Shown: positions 1-7,662, numbered from the stretch's first letter. The stretch is 43,946 bases of DNA from CAYRPN01 sp964426135 (GCA_964426135.1 CAYRPN010000039.1:1-43946); one strand, 5' to 3'. Translations and numbers: made by a program. The notes: generated by a model from the sequence alone, not told the origin.

Positions 1-51
1 GGTTTGCTGTGGTATCGCCGGTGTCATCGATTGGCCGTTTCGGGATAGTTC

Positions 52-97
52 CTAAATGGGGTACCGCCAATTCGCGAAGTTATTTCGGCCCCGTTCC
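52..97. repeat. Dispersed repeat, copy 1
   Basis: About 46 bases match, in reverse complement, the stretch at 9785-9830 with only a few mismatches. Both contain CGAATTGGCGGT and CGAAATAACT. Positions 1-187 otherwise hold no gene that I can support. The copy lies downstream of the Fur-family gene. Confidence 0.75.
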
Positions 98-187
98 GAA
101 GCGAACTGATGCTGTCGACGCCTCGATTCGCCAGGCATTCCCTCGCTGACGCTTCGCGCCTCAGGCAAGGGTTGATCCCGTCTGCGA

Positions 188-664
188 TTACGCCTGCCCC
201 TTCTTCGCCTCGGGGCTCCGTCCATACACGATGAAGCGAAAGCTCAGCGGCTCCCAGCCGTGCTGCTTGCACACTTTGTCGCGCATGGCGAGCAGTTCGG
301 GCACGCTGAACTCGATCACCTGGTGCGTCTCCATGCACACGAGGTGGCCCTTGGGTTGCCGGCCGAAACTCAGTTCGTAGTGCGACTGCTTCGGGTCGAT
401 GAGCACCTCGTTGATGATGCCCGACTCCAACAGGTGCTTGAGCGTGCGATAGATCGTGGCTTTGCTGACGCGATGATTGCCCTGCCGCATTTCGTGGAGC
501 AGTTGCTCCGCTTCAAACACGCCGGTCTTGGCGAGCACCGCGTCCAGAATCTGCGCCCGTTCGCTGGTGAACTTGAGGCCCTGCTTCTTGAGGAAACGCC
601 GAAAGATCGAGCACAGCGGAATCATCAACGGTTCGTCGTTCATTTTCGTGACTGCGGCTGGCAT
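188..664 (-). CDS. Fur-family metal-responsive transcriptional regulator
   Basis: A 158-residue Fur superfamily repressor, expected to bind DNA as a metal-loaded dimer in the cytoplasm. The N-terminal winged helix is clear, with the recognition segment VSKATIYRTLKHL near residues 66-78. It is followed by the dimerisation domain with HLVCMETHQVIEF near 107-119. In classical Fur or Zur a CxxC pair follows HLxC; here the second Cys is His and no C-terminal CxxC is present, so the structural zinc site is reduced. The ATG at 664 is chosen over an upstream in-frame start at 712 because TACAAT lies exactly 7 bases before it and no Shine-Dalgarno is seen; ATG 643 is an alternative. No adjacent regulated gene identifies its metal, so Fur, Zur, PerR and Mur cannot be separated. 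Confidence 0.88.
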   Translation of the reverse strand: MPAAVTKMNDEPLMIPLCSIFRRFLKKQGLKFTSERAQILDAVLAKTGVFEAEQLLHEMRQGNHRVSKATIYRTLKHLLESGIINEVLIDPKQSHYELSFGRQPKGHLVCMETHQVIEFSVPELLAMRDKVCKQHGWEPLSFRFIVYGRSPEAKKGQA

Positions 665-671
665 GCGGCGG

Positions 672-677
672 ATTGTA
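672..677 (-). promoter_or_regulatory. -10 box of the Fur-family gene (leaderless start)
   Basis: TACAAT read on the minus strand, 7 bases upstream of ATG 664. No convincing -35 is visible. Transcription starting the usual 6-7 bases downstream would begin at or next to the start codon. Confidence 0.5.
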
Positions 678-810
678 GCGAAAGAGACGCGGTTCAAAGG
701 CGCGGTCGCCACTTGTTTTCCAGATGAGAATGAATATCAACGGAGAGGTGAGCGGATGACGCGGGATCGGGTGAGCGAGTTGGTGGGAGGGCAAGATCGA
801 AAATGCAACA

Positions 811-857
811 TTTGAAATTTCAAATCTGAAATCTGAAATCTGAAATTTCAAATTTTC
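811..857. repeat. Heptamer tandem array, unit TGAAATC
   Basis: Six to seven consecutive 7-base units, reading TGAAATT TCAAATC, TGAAATC twice, then TGAAATT TCAAATT. The array is strikingly AT-rich in a GC-rich region and is also partly palindromic (TTTGAAATTTCAAAT at its left end). It lies between the Fur-family gene and the 3' end of pyrK. Confidence 0.8.
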
Positions 858-909
858 CATTGCCAATCAGGCAGTTCGCCCTCTACCCCTCTCACCCATT
901 CACCGCTCC

Positions 910-2013
910 TCACCACACGACCACCTCCGCGGGAAACACAGGCCCATCGGTGCACGCGAGCTTGAATCGCCACGGGCGGCCGTGCTCGGTGGTGCCGTGC
1001 GGCTTCTTCGCGTCTTCGATTTTCACGATGCAGGACTGGCACGTCGCCATCCCGCACGCCATCGCCTGCTCGAGGCAGACCTGACAATCGACATGATGTG
1101 CTTTGGCGAGTTTAGAGACGGCATGCATCATCGGCTCGGGCCCGCAGGTGAAGACGACAGCCCGCGCGAGGTCGGCCGGCGAAAGGGAGTGCAGCACGCG
1201 CTCGAGGCCCGCCGTGATGCGCCCGCGCAGTCCGTGCGAGCCGTCGTCGGTCGTGATCACCGCCGGATAGTTGTGGCGGGCGAACTCTTGGACGCTTTGT
1301 CGCGGCGAACCGTGCGCATCCGGTTGCACGTCATCGCGAAACGTCACCGCGAGCAGATCGCGAGTCATGGCGCCGACGAAGGCGACCGCGTCCCAGCCGG
1401 CGCGACGCAGCGCCTCGGCGAGATAGAACATCGGCGGCAGGCCGACGCCGCCGCCCACGAGCAGCGCGAGGGATTTGCCCTGCGTGAGCGTGAACTGGTT
1501 GCCGAGCGGGCCGATGAGATCCACGGAATCGCCCGGCTGCAGTTGCGAGAGCCATTGCGTACCCACGCCGACGACGCGATGAATCACTTCGAGCCAGGTC
1601 GCGTGACCGTGCGATTTCACACTGTCAGCCCCCGGCTCCGCCGGGGGACGGTCGCCGACGATGTTGCCGCCGCCTGTTTCGCATTCATCGCCGCGCCCCG
1701 CCAGACTGAACGGTCGACGCAGGAACGCGACACGGCCGCACAGTTCCGCCTGCGCCAAGGACGGCACCTGGCCCGGTTCCCAATCCAAGGTCTGCCCGAA
1801 AATCGCATCCGCGTCGGCGAAACCATTGGGTGTCCGGCAACCCAACTGAATAAACTGCCCCGGCTGCGTCGCAGGAAACGGCGCCGGCCCGGTCACCCGC
1901 ATCCGCAGCAGAAAATGCTCCCGGCAGAGCGGACGGTTGAACGCCACCACCGCATCAAACCGTCCACGCTTCGCAGGCGCCGGAGAATCACAACATGTCG
2001 TCGAAGTCGTCAC
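910..2013 (-). CDS. pyrK: Dihydroorotate dehydrogenase electron transfer subunit (PyrK-like)
   Basis: A 367-residue FAD/[2Fe-2S] oxidoreductase of the ferredoxin-NADP reductase fold. In the PyrK family it passes electrons from dihydroorotate oxidation by PyrD to NAD+ in pyrimidine synthesis. The order is FAD-binding barrel (RRPFSLAGRG), NAD-binding domain (LLVGGGVGLPP, VFTCGPEPMM) and a C-terminal Fe-S motif with Cys residues in CLEQAMACGMATCQSC and the typical final ACTDGPVF. Start GTG 2013 is chosen because TTGGCA-N16-TATACT ends 7 bases before it; the longer open frame to 2175 runs through an intergenic repeat. A palindromic repeat near 1624-1652 is translated in frame as roughly GDRPPAEPGADS, which other family members would not be expected to have. 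pyrD is not in the window, so another FNR-like reductase is possible but less likely. Confidence 0.85.
   Translation of the reverse strand: MTTSTTCCDSPAPAKRGRFDAVVAFNRPLCREHFLLRMRVTGPAPFPATQPGQFIQLGCRTPNGFADADAIFGQTLDWEPGQVPSLAQAELCGRVAFLRRPFSLAGRGDECETGGGNIVGDRPPAEPGADSVKSHGHATWLEVIHRVVGVGTQWLSQLQPGDSVDLIGPLGNQFTLTQGKSLALLVGGGVGLPPMFYLAEALRRAGWDAVAFVGAMTRDLLAVTFRDDVQPDAHGSPRQSVQEFARHNYPAVITTDDGSHGLRGRITAGLERVLHSLSPADLARAVVFTCGPEPMMHAVSKLAKAHHVDCQVCLEQAMACGMATCQSCIVKIEDAKKPHGTTEHGRPWRFKLACTDGPVFPAEVVVW
1624..1652. repeat. Palindromic repeat inside pyrK coding sequence
   Basis: The core CCCCCGGCTCCGCCGGGGG is a hairpin resembling the intergenic hairpins at 9710-9728 and 9947-9972, which carry CCCCGGG arms beside the words TTAGCC or GGCTAA. 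Here it lies in frame in the pyrK-like gene. Confidence 0.65.
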
Positions 2014-2020
2014 GCGGCGA

Positions 2021-2048
2021 AGTATACGCCGACGCCACAAGTTGCCAA
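2021..2048 (-). promoter_or_regulatory. Promoter of pyrK-like gene
   Basis: On the minus strand TTGGCA (2048-2043), a 16-base spacer and TATACT (2026-2021) are followed by 7 bases and GTG. Both boxes match five of six consensus bases. The spacing implies a leaderless transcript. Confidence 0.65.
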
Positions 2049-2065
2049 CCCGCACCGTGACACTT

Positions 2066-2302
2066 CGTGTACCGGGTCTGCCAATATTTCCGGGGGCGGC
2101 ATTCCGGCTCCCTCTCCCTCCTAGGGAGAGGGCTGGGGTGAGGGTCGGGACGCACAAGATTGCAATCGCCACCATCGTGTGACGGACGCGGCAACAGTCT
2201 GTTCGCCCCGACCCTCACCCGGCCTCGAAGACTCGGCCACCCTCTCCCTGGAAGGGAGAGGGAGCAAGGCCCCGGAAAATTTGGCGGACACTTCGTGCAC
2301 CC
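2066..2302. repeat. Bipartite palindromic element, complete copy
   Basis: Two hairpins in inverted arrangement. The left half runs TGCCAATATTTCCGGGGG, then CCCTCTCCCTCCTAGGGAG and GGTGAGGGTCGG. The right half is its near mirror: CGACCCTCACCC, CCCTCTCCC...GGGAGAGGG, then CCCCGGAAAATTTGGCGG. It fills the gap between the divergent pyrK-like gene and gatC. Related copies are at 20614-20815, 32568-32636, 35029-35215, 43880-43946 and, in part, 7520-7556. Confidence 0.85.
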
Positions 2303-2340
2303 GGCCCGTCCCCCGCCGCCCTTCCTCAGTTCGCTCCCCT

Positions 2341-2349
2341 TGCTATCAT
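2341..2349 (+). promoter_or_regulatory. Extended -10 box of gatC
   Basis: TGCTATCAT forms an extended -10 (TG-N-TATCAT) ending 7 bases before the gatC ATG at 2357. No Shine-Dalgarno lies between them, so a leaderless transcript is likely. Confidence 0.55.
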
Positions 2350-2356
2350 CCGCCGC

Positions 2357-2665
2357 ATGTCCCAAAGGCTCAGTGAAGACGATGTGCGCAAGGTCGCCAA
2401 GCTCGGCCGGCTTCGGCTCAGTGACGCCGAGGTGCATCAGTACGCCGAACAGCTTTCCAAGGTGCTCGACTACATCGCCAAGCTCGGCGAATTGAATGTC
2501 GAGGGCATCGCCGAAATGGCGCACGCCCTCGATCAGACCAACGTGCTTCGCCCGGACGTGGCGGAGCCGGGACTCACCGTTGAGCAGGCGCTGGCGAACG
2601 CGCCGGACGCGGACCCGCCGTTCTTCAAGGTGCCCAAGGTGATCGACGACGGATCGGGGGCGTGA
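2357..2665 (+). CDS. gatC: Asp-tRNA(Asn)/Glu-tRNA(Gln) amidotransferase subunit GatC
   Basis: A 102-residue small subunit of the GatCAB tRNA-dependent amidotransferase. It wraps around GatA and stabilises it while mischarged Glu-tRNA(Gln) or Asp-tRNA(Asn) is amidated. Family hallmarks are present: DVRKVAKLGRLRLSDAE at the N-terminus, LSKVLDYIAKLGELNVEG in the helical middle, and NVLRPDVAE followed by ANAPD and FFKVPKVI at the C-terminus. Length is normal. gatA follows 107 bases downstream, so the pair is probably cotranscribed; gatB is not in the window. Start ATG 2357 has an extended -10 box 7 bases upstream and no Shine-Dalgarno. Confidence 0.95.
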   Translation: MSQRLSEDDVRKVAKLGRLRLSDAEVHQYAEQLSKVLDYIAKLGELNVEGIAEMAHALDQTNVLRPDVAEPGLTVEQALANAPDADPPFFKVPKVIDDGSGA

Positions 2666-2670
2666 GGAAG

Positions 2671-2705
2671 GGGACAGGGGACAGGAGACAGGAGACAGGA
2701 AGAAG
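2671..2705. repeat. Short heptamer array, unit GGACAGG/AGACAGG
   Basis: Consecutive 7-base units GGACAGG, GGACAGG, AGACAGG, AGACAGG and a degenerate fifth lie immediately after the gatC stop codon. Confidence 0.7.
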
Positions 2706-2718
2706 CAGGCGCTTCGCC

Positions 2719-2750
2719 GGTTAGCGGAAACGCCGCAGGCGTCTGGTCCG
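2719..2750. repeat. Dispersed repeat TTAGCGGAAACGCCGCAGGC, copy 1
   Basis: The words TTAGCGGAAACGCCGCAGGC and GTCTGGTC recur at 23064-23094 and, inverted, at 23188-23219. This copy is between gatC and gatA, so it should be part of the gatCA transcript. Confidence 0.75.
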
Positions 2751-2772
2751 ACCCATGACCTTGAATGCTCGA

Positions 2773-4227
2773 ATGAACATCGACGACCTCAACCTGACCG
2801 CCCTGCGCGACGCGATCGCCGGGAATCAAATCAGCGCCGTCCAGGCGACGCGCGCCTACCTCGACCGCATCACGACGCACGATGGGAAGCTGCACGCGTA
2901 CCACGAGACTTACGCCGATCGCGCCCTCAGCCGCGCCGCCGAGGTGGACGCCGGCCGGATCACCGGGCCGCTGGCGGGGGTGCCGATCGCGATCAAGGAT
3001 GTGCTCTGCACCGAGTACGGACACACCACGTGCTCGTCGAAAATGCTGGCCAATTACAAGTCGCCCTTCACCGCGACCAGCGTGGCGAAGCTGGAGGCGG
3101 CCGGCGCGATCGTGCTGGGCAAGACCATCCTTGATGAGTTCGCGATGGGCTCGTCCACGGAGAACAGCGCCTTCGGCCCGACCCGCAACCCGTGGGACGC
3201 CTCGCGCGTGCCCGGCGGCAGCTCCGGCGGCAGCGCGGCGGCGGTCGCGGCAAGGTTGTGCGCCGGGGCGCTGGGCACGGACACCGGCGGCTCGGTGCGC
3301 CAGCCCGCGGCGTATTGCGGCATCGTCGGGCTCAAGCCCACGTATGGCCGCGTGAGCCGCTGGGGCCTGGTCGCGTATGCGTCGAGCCTCGACTGCGTCG
3401 GGCCGATGACGCAGACCGTCGGCGACGCCGCGCTGCTATTGAAAATCATCGCCGGCAAGGATCCGCGCGACGCGACGAGCGCGAACGTCGACGTGCCCGA
3501 CTACGCCGCGACGGTGGATCAGCCGATCGCCAAACTGCGCGTCGGCCTGGCGAAACAGTATCTCTCCGACGCCAACGAACCGGCGATGTCCGCGGCGATC
3601 AACAACGCGATCGCGGTTTACCGCAAGGCCGGCGCGGAACTGGTCGAAGTCGATCTGCCGCACACGGAATACGGCATCCCCACGTACTACATCGTGGCGC
3701 CCGCCGAGGCGTCGAGCAATCTCGCGCGGTACGACGGCATCCACTACGGGCACCGCAGCAAGGACGCGACGGACCTGATCGATCTCTACTGCCGCAGCCG
3801 GGCCGAGGGCTTCGGTTCCGAGGTGAAGCGGCGCATCATGCTGGGCACGTACGTGCTCAGCGCCGGCTACGCGGACAAGTTCTATCACCAGGCCTTGAAG
3901 GTGAGGCGACTGATCAAGCAGGACTTCGACCGCGCATTCGAGTCTTGCGACGTGATTCTCTGCCCGCCCACAACGGGGCCCGCGTTCCGCTTCGGCGACA
4001 ACAGCGACGATCCGCTGAAGATGTACCTCAACGACATTTACACGGTGACCGCCAACCTCGCGGGCATCCCCGGCATCGTCCTGCCCGGCGGCCACACCGA
4101 TCTGGATGGCCACACACTGCCGCTGGGGATTCAACTGCTGGGGCCCGTGTTCCAGGAAGAAAAGCTGCTGCGGGCGGCGAGGATGTTTGAGAGCGCGACG
4201 GCATTTCATTTGAAGCGGCCGATGTGA
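2773..4227 (+). CDS. gatA: Asp-tRNA(Asn)/Glu-tRNA(Gln) amidotransferase subunit GatA
   Basis: A 484-residue amidase-signature enzyme, the glutaminase subunit of GatCAB. It releases ammonia from glutamine for transamidation of mischarged tRNA. The Ser-cis-Ser-Lys triad is visible: Lys75 in AIKDVLC, cis-Ser150 in PGGSSGGSAAA and nucleophile Ser174 in GTDTGGSVRQPA. The order and spacing are those of bacterial GatA, and length is typical. ATG 2773 (MNIDDLNL) fits family length better than the in-frame ATG at 2755. It follows gatC at a distance that holds a heptamer array and a dispersed repeat, so its supply probably depends on the gatC promoter. The 262 bases after the stop hold no gene; a CCGGGGCT/AGCCCCGG hairpin near 4299-4323 is the only structure I see there. 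Confidence 0.96.
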   Translation: MNIDDLNLTALRDAIAGNQISAVQATRAYLDRITTHDGKLHAYHETYADRALSRAAEVDAGRITGPLAGVPIAIKDVLCTEYGHTTCSSKMLANYKSPFTATSVAKLEAAGAIVLGKTILDEFAMGSSTENSAFGPTRNPWDASRVPGGSSGGSAAAVAARLCAGALGTDTGGSVRQPAAYCGIVGLKPTYGRVSRWGLVAYASSLDCVGPMTQTVGDAALLLKIIAGKDPRDATSANVDVPDYAATVDQPIAKLRVGLAKQYLSDANEPAMSAAINNAIAVYRKAGAELVEVDLPHTEYGIPTYYIVAPAEASSNLARYDGIHYGHRSKDATDLIDLYCRSRAEGFGSEVKRRIMLGTYVLSAGYADKFYHQALKVRRLIKQDFDRAFESCDVILCPPTTGPAFRFGDNSDDPLKMYLNDIYTVTANLAGIPGIVLPGGHTDLDGHTLPLGIQLLGPVFQEEKLLRAARMFESATAFHLKRPM

Positions 4228-4489
4228 AATCCACCGCCGACGGCGCGGATGTTTCAAGGCTCGGAAGAAGCGCGTGGATGTGGGGCCGACGGGTGGCCGG
4301 GGCTGAAGTCTGCGGAAGCCCCGGAACGAGCGCGCGGGGACCGCAAGGCTGGCGAAAATCGCGATTCGTCAGAGCACAGTGAACCGTTCCGGGGCATCCG
4401 CCGAGCCTTGTGCCCCAGCCACTCGGAACAATTCGGAGGCAAGCCACGATTCGTGTCCTATCCATCGGCGCTATCCGCGGCGGGCTTGC

Positions 4490-5116
4490 TCAATCCAATC
4501 GCTTGGCGCGGATGTTCTTGAACTTCACCGTGCTGCCAGGATCGTGGCCCTGCAGCGCAAACGTGCCTTCATCGAGCACGCGGGTGAAATCCTTGCCGGC
4601 CTTGGCGTCATCCTTTTCGGTGTAGTCAACGATGGTCTTGCCGTTGACCGCGATGGTGACTTTCTTGCCCTTGACGGTGATGTGCATTTCGAACCACTCG
4701 TTGTCCTTGGCGGGCGCGGTGGTGATGGGCACGACGCCGTAGAGGCTGGCGGTTTTCTGGGGGTCCTTGTAGCTGTTGTTGACCTGGCACTCGAAGCCAT
4801 ACTTGGGCCAGCCGGTGTCCTGGAACTTGGTGTGAAAATAGATGCCCGCGTTGCTGTTGGGCATGGTCATGACGTCGGCTTTGAGTTCGAAGTTCTTGAA
4901 GGGCTTTTCATCGCCGACGTAGAACAGGTGCGAGCGCGGCTTGGCGTTGGCGACGATGCAGCCGTCGGCGACTTTGAAGCTGTCGGGATTCTCGTTGGCT
5001 TTCCAGCCGGTGAGATCCTTGCCGTTGAAAAGCTGGACGAAACCGTCGTCCTTCTTTTCCTCGGCGACGGCGGCAGTCAGCAGGCACAGGGCAAGAGCGG
5101 TGTAGAAAAGTCGCAT
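4490..5116 (-). CDS. Secreted DUF1080 (3-keto-disaccharide hydrolase family) protein
   Basis: A 208-residue exported protein. A signal peptide spans residues 1-18 (hydrophobic FYTALALCLLTAAVA). The rest is one DUF1080 jelly-roll domain, with the hallmark FVQLFNGKDLTGWKA at the start, NSNAGIYFHTKF in the middle and FKNIRAK at the end. DUF1080 (PF06439) is a concanavalin-like fold, and some members hydrolyse 3-keto-glucosides; planctomycetes carry many paralogues. The substrate here is unknown. The gene stands alone, convergent with gatA and divergent from the hydrolase at 5599, and carries GGAG just before its ATG. A second, quite different DUF1080 protein is encoded at 31695-32444. Confidence 0.88.
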   Translation of the reverse strand: MRLFYTALALCLLTAAVAEEKKDDGFVQLFNGKDLTGWKANENPDSFKVADGCIVANAKPRSHLFYVGDEKPFKNFELKADVMTMPNSNAGIYFHTKFQDTGWPKYGFECQVNNSYKDPQKTASLYGVVPITTAPAKDNEWFEMHITVKGKKVTIAVNGKTIVDYTEKDDAKAGKDFTRVLDEGTFALQGHDPGSTVKFKNIRAKRLD

Positions 5117-5131
5117 GAGGTTCTCCGGTGA

Positions 5132-5240
5132 TTAGAGCGCATTCAAGTCAGGTGAATAGAGCGGCAGGCACCGCACCTTCGCGCCAGCCGTCTCCACTCG
5201 TTCACGCAAGGGTGTGCCGACATTTCCACGGGCCGCGTCT
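5132..5240 (-). pseudogene. IS630-family transposase relic (C-terminal DDE region)
   Basis: On the minus strand one frame ends in VETAGAKVRCLPLYSPDLNA. This matches the conserved IS630 segment (AGA..LPPYSPDLNPIE) around the last catalytic acid, but it stops before the Glu. The preceding part of the motif (MSAHPCVNEWRR, compare N-x-S-x-H) lies in another frame, so at least one frameshift has occurred. No inverted ends were found. The rest of the gap 5117-5598 holds no supported gene. Confidence 0.6.
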
Positions 5241-5598
5241 GGCCCGCTCCCCCGGCAGAGGGTTGCCGAGACGGCGGGCCGGGTGAAGTCGTGACGCACG
5301 CCTCGCGATTGGGCAGTGGTGACAGGGCCATTGTAATTGAGTAGCCATCGTTCCGCACGTCGAGGCGCGGTGTTTCCAGGGCAATTGCCTATGGGAGTGC
5401 GAGACTCCCGCCGAGCCGCAAACAGCATCGTGCGCCCGCGGATTTCCTGGCTTGGCAGGAGCCTCGACCTCCCGTCAAGGTCCAAGTGCAATCGCCTTGG
5501 AGGTGTTACTCGGAACGCCAGTCAAGCCGGCGGTCGCTCTGAAATGGACTCCTGGGCGCAGGTATCATGATGCGCCCGCGACATTCAGGAGACGATCC

Positions 5599-6498
5599 AT
5601 GCGCTGTCTCGCTTCTCTATCATTGCTCTGCATGGCTGCCGCCGCGGTCGCTGCGCCGAAAGAGGTGGCTATCCCCGGCGGGGGCGAGGTCGTCAAGTCT
5701 TCACAGACTTACAAGACCATCGGCAACGTGAAGCTCAACATCGAGGTCTACTCGCCAAAGGACCACGCCGCCGGCGACAAGCGCCCCGCGATCGTGTTCT
5801 TCTTCGGCGGCGGCTGGCAGGGCGGGTCGGTCAAGCAGTTCGAGAAGCAGTGCGAGTACTTCGCCACGCGAGGCATGGTCGCATTTGCCGCCGATTATCG
5901 AGTGAAGAGCCGGCATGATGTGAGCCCCGACAAATGCGTGATGGACGCCAAGAGCGCGATCCGCTGGGTGCGCGCCAACGCGGGCAAACTCGGCGTCGAC
6001 CCCGACCGCATCGTCGCAGCCGGTGGCTCGGCCGGCGGACACATTGCCGCCTGCACGGGCATCGTGCCCGGCTACGACGAGGAGTCCGAGGACAAGCAAG
6101 TGAGTTCCGTGCCCAATGCGATGTTGCTTTTCAACCCCGCCCTGAACACGACGCCGCAGGGCTGGGATGAAAAGCGCGGCGCGGGGCTGGTGGCGCGCTT
6201 CGGCACGCATGCCAAGGCTCTCTCGCCGCAACATCACGTCAAGAAAGGCCAGCCGCCGACGCTGATCGTCCACGGCAAGGCGGACACCACCGTGCCCATC
6301 GCCCAGGCCGAGGCCTTCACCGCGGCGATGAAGGAAGCCGGCAACCGCTGCGATCTGGCCGCCTTCGAAGGCCAGGCGCACGGTTTCTTCAACTACGGCC
6401 GGGGCGACAACGCCATGTTCCTCGCGACCACGGTGGCGGCGGACAAGTTCCTCGCTTCGCTGGGCTATCTGAAGGGCGAGGCGACGATTGGGAAGTGA
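5599..6498 (+). CDS. Secreted alpha/beta hydrolase (carboxylesterase / acetyl-esterase-like)
   Basis: A 299-residue exported hydrolase with a signal peptide ending near AAAAVAAP (residues 13-20). The fold motifs are in order: an oxyanion segment FFFGGGWQGG (68-76), nucleophile Ser144 in AGGSAGGH, Asp229 in VHGKADTTVP and His261 in GQAHGFF. This resembles the BD-FAE/esterase-lipase group that deacetylates plant polysaccharides or acts on small esters. The substrate is not set by sequence. Start ATG 5599 is preceded by AGGAGA at 5587-5592; the open frame extends further upstream to 5452 but without a signal peptide. It is monocistronic and convergent with hisA, separated from it by a double palindrome. 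Confidence 0.87.
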   Translation: MRCLASLSLLCMAAAAVAAPKEVAIPGGGEVVKSSQTYKTIGNVKLNIEVYSPKDHAAGDKRPAIVFFFGGGWQGGSVKQFEKQCEYFATRGMVAFAADYRVKSRHDVSPDKCVMDAKSAIRWVRANAGKLGVDPDRIVAAGGSAGGHIAACTGIVPGYDEESEDKQVSSVPNAMLLFNPALNTTPQGWDEKRGAGLVARFGTHAKALSPQHHVKKGQPPTLIVHGKADTTVPIAQAEAFTAAMKEAGNRCDLAAFEGQAHGFFNYGRGDNAMFLATTVAADKFLASLGYLKGEATIGK

Positions 6499-6532
6499 TC
6501 CGGTTTCTATCTGAATCTCGCGCCGAAGTTGG

Positions 6533-6629
6533 TGCCACTGGCAGGCTCGGCTGCCAGTGCGTTCCTCGCGTCCACCGACGCCCCCGCCTTGCTTTTCGCA
6601 GGTCCACTGGCAGCCAAGCCTGCCAGTGG
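6533..6629. repeat. Paired CCACTGGCAG hairpins between convergent genes
   Basis: Two short palindromes face each other. One (6536-6560) pairs CACTGGCAG with CTGCCAGTG; the other (6604-6629) pairs CCACTGGCAG with CTGCCAGTGG. They lie between the convergent hydrolase and hisA stops and could serve as a bidirectional terminator or as a REP-like element. No T-tract follows either stem. Confidence 0.65.
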
Positions 6630-6718
6630 CATCTGCGCGAGAATCAGATGGAATCCGTATGAGTCTAATGGCAACAGCGCAACATGCCACGTCGCTCTGA
6701 ACCGCGACCGGAGACGGG

Positions 6719-7459
6719 TCAAGGTCCCTCGAACGCCGCCAGCGCCTGCTCGATGGTGAACGCGCCTTCGTAGAGCGCTCGGCCGATGATCGCGCCCTGG
6801 ATCGGGAGCGTACGCAACGCGCGCAGATGATCGAGCGTGCCGACCCCGCCCGACGCGACGATCGGCGTGTGCGTGGCGGCGGCGATGGCGCGCGTCTGGT
6901 CCACGTTGGGCCCCTGCATCGTGCCGTCGGTGGCGATGTCGGTGTAAACGATCGCGGCGAGCGGCCAGTCGCTGACCTTGCGCGCGATGTCGATGGCGAG
7001 TTGGTCCGTCGTCTGTTCCCAACCGGCGACGGCGAGCTTGCCGTCCTTCGCATCCAGGCCCAGCACCAGCCGCCCGCGGTAGGTCGGGTTGCCCATCAGG
7101 CTTTCGAACCAGGGCCAGTTCTTCAGCGCGGCGGTGCCGAGCACGACTCGAAAAACACCCGCGTTCAGCAGCGCGTCGATCGAGGCCTCGCTGCGCACGC
7201 CGCCGCCGACTTCGACTTTCAGCTTCGTCTCTTTGCAGATGCGCCGGATGAAATCCAGATGCACCATGGTGCCGGTGCGGGCGCCGTCGAGATCGACCAC
7301 GTGCAGCCAGCTCGCGCCGGCGGCTTCGAACTGACGAGCCTGTTGAACGGGGTCGGAGCCGTAGGTGGTCTGCTTGCCGTAGTCGCCCTGGTGGAGGCGG
7401 ACGACTTGTCCGCCGCGCAGATCAATGGCGGGAAAAAGTTTCGCGGGGTTGGCGCTCAT
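6719..7459 (-). CDS. hisA: Phosphoribosylformimino-5-aminoimidazole carboxamide ribotide isomerase HisA
   Basis: A 246-residue (beta/alpha)8 barrel that isomerises ProFAR to PRFAR in histidine biosynthesis. Family motifs appear in order: FPAIDLRGGQVVRLHQGDY with catalytic Asp13, VVDLDGA, VEVGGGVRS (phosphate loop), VLGLDAKDG with Asp136, YTDIATDGTMQGPN, VASGGVGTLDHL and AIIGRALYEG. Length is standard. ATG 7459 is chosen; the open frame extends well upstream but without homology. No other his gene is nearby, so the pathway genes appear dispersed, as is common in planctomycetes. An extended -10-like TGCTATCCT lies 10 bases before the ATG. Confidence 0.95.
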   Translation of the reverse strand: MSANPAKLFPAIDLRGGQVVRLHQGDYGKQTTYGSDPVQQARQFEAAGASWLHVVDLDGARTGTMVHLDFIRRICKETKLKVEVGGGVRSEASIDALLNAGVFRVVLGTAALKNWPWFESLMGNPTYRGRLVLGLDAKDGKLAVAGWEQTTDQLAIDIARKVSDWPLAAIVYTDIATDGTMQGPNVDQTRAIAAATHTPIVASGGVGTLDHLRALRTLPIQGAIIGRALYEGAFTIEQALAAFEGP

Positions 7460-7519
7460 GGGGGCGCAGAGGATAGCATGCGGCGCGGCAGCGATCATGG
7501 ACAGCGCGTTCAGCGACGG

Positions 7520-7556
7520 GGCTGGTCTGTACAGGGAGAGGGCTGGGGTGAAGGCC
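7520..7556. repeat. Partial copy of bipartite palindromic element
   Basis: AGGGAGAGGGCTGGGGTGA matches the inner half of the element at 2066-2302. It lies in the 200-base gap between the lipoprotein gene and hisA, which otherwise holds nothing I recognise. Confidence 0.6.
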
Positions 7557-7662
7557 GGTGTACCTTGTGTCAACGACATCGCACAGCCAACGCCGTCGCT
7601 ACCCATCCAACCCCGCCGCGCGCATGGGCCGGAGCAATCGGCCGTCCAGGTTTTGGCCCGCC

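Noticed and set aside
2014..2175. N-terminal extension of the pyrK-like frame
   Set aside because: It reads through the palindromic element at 2066-2302 and gives a repeat-derived LTPALSLGGRGS-type sequence. A promoter abutting GTG 2013 explains the start better.
4228..4489. Small genes downstream of gatA
   Set aside because: Open frames here have no start signal, no conserved motif and overlap a hairpin (CCGGGGCT/AGCCCCGG). I see no gene.
6533..6629. Intrinsic terminator for the convergent hydrolase and hisA
   Set aside because: Stems are convincing but no T-tract follows in either direction, so it is recorded as a repeat and not as a terminator.
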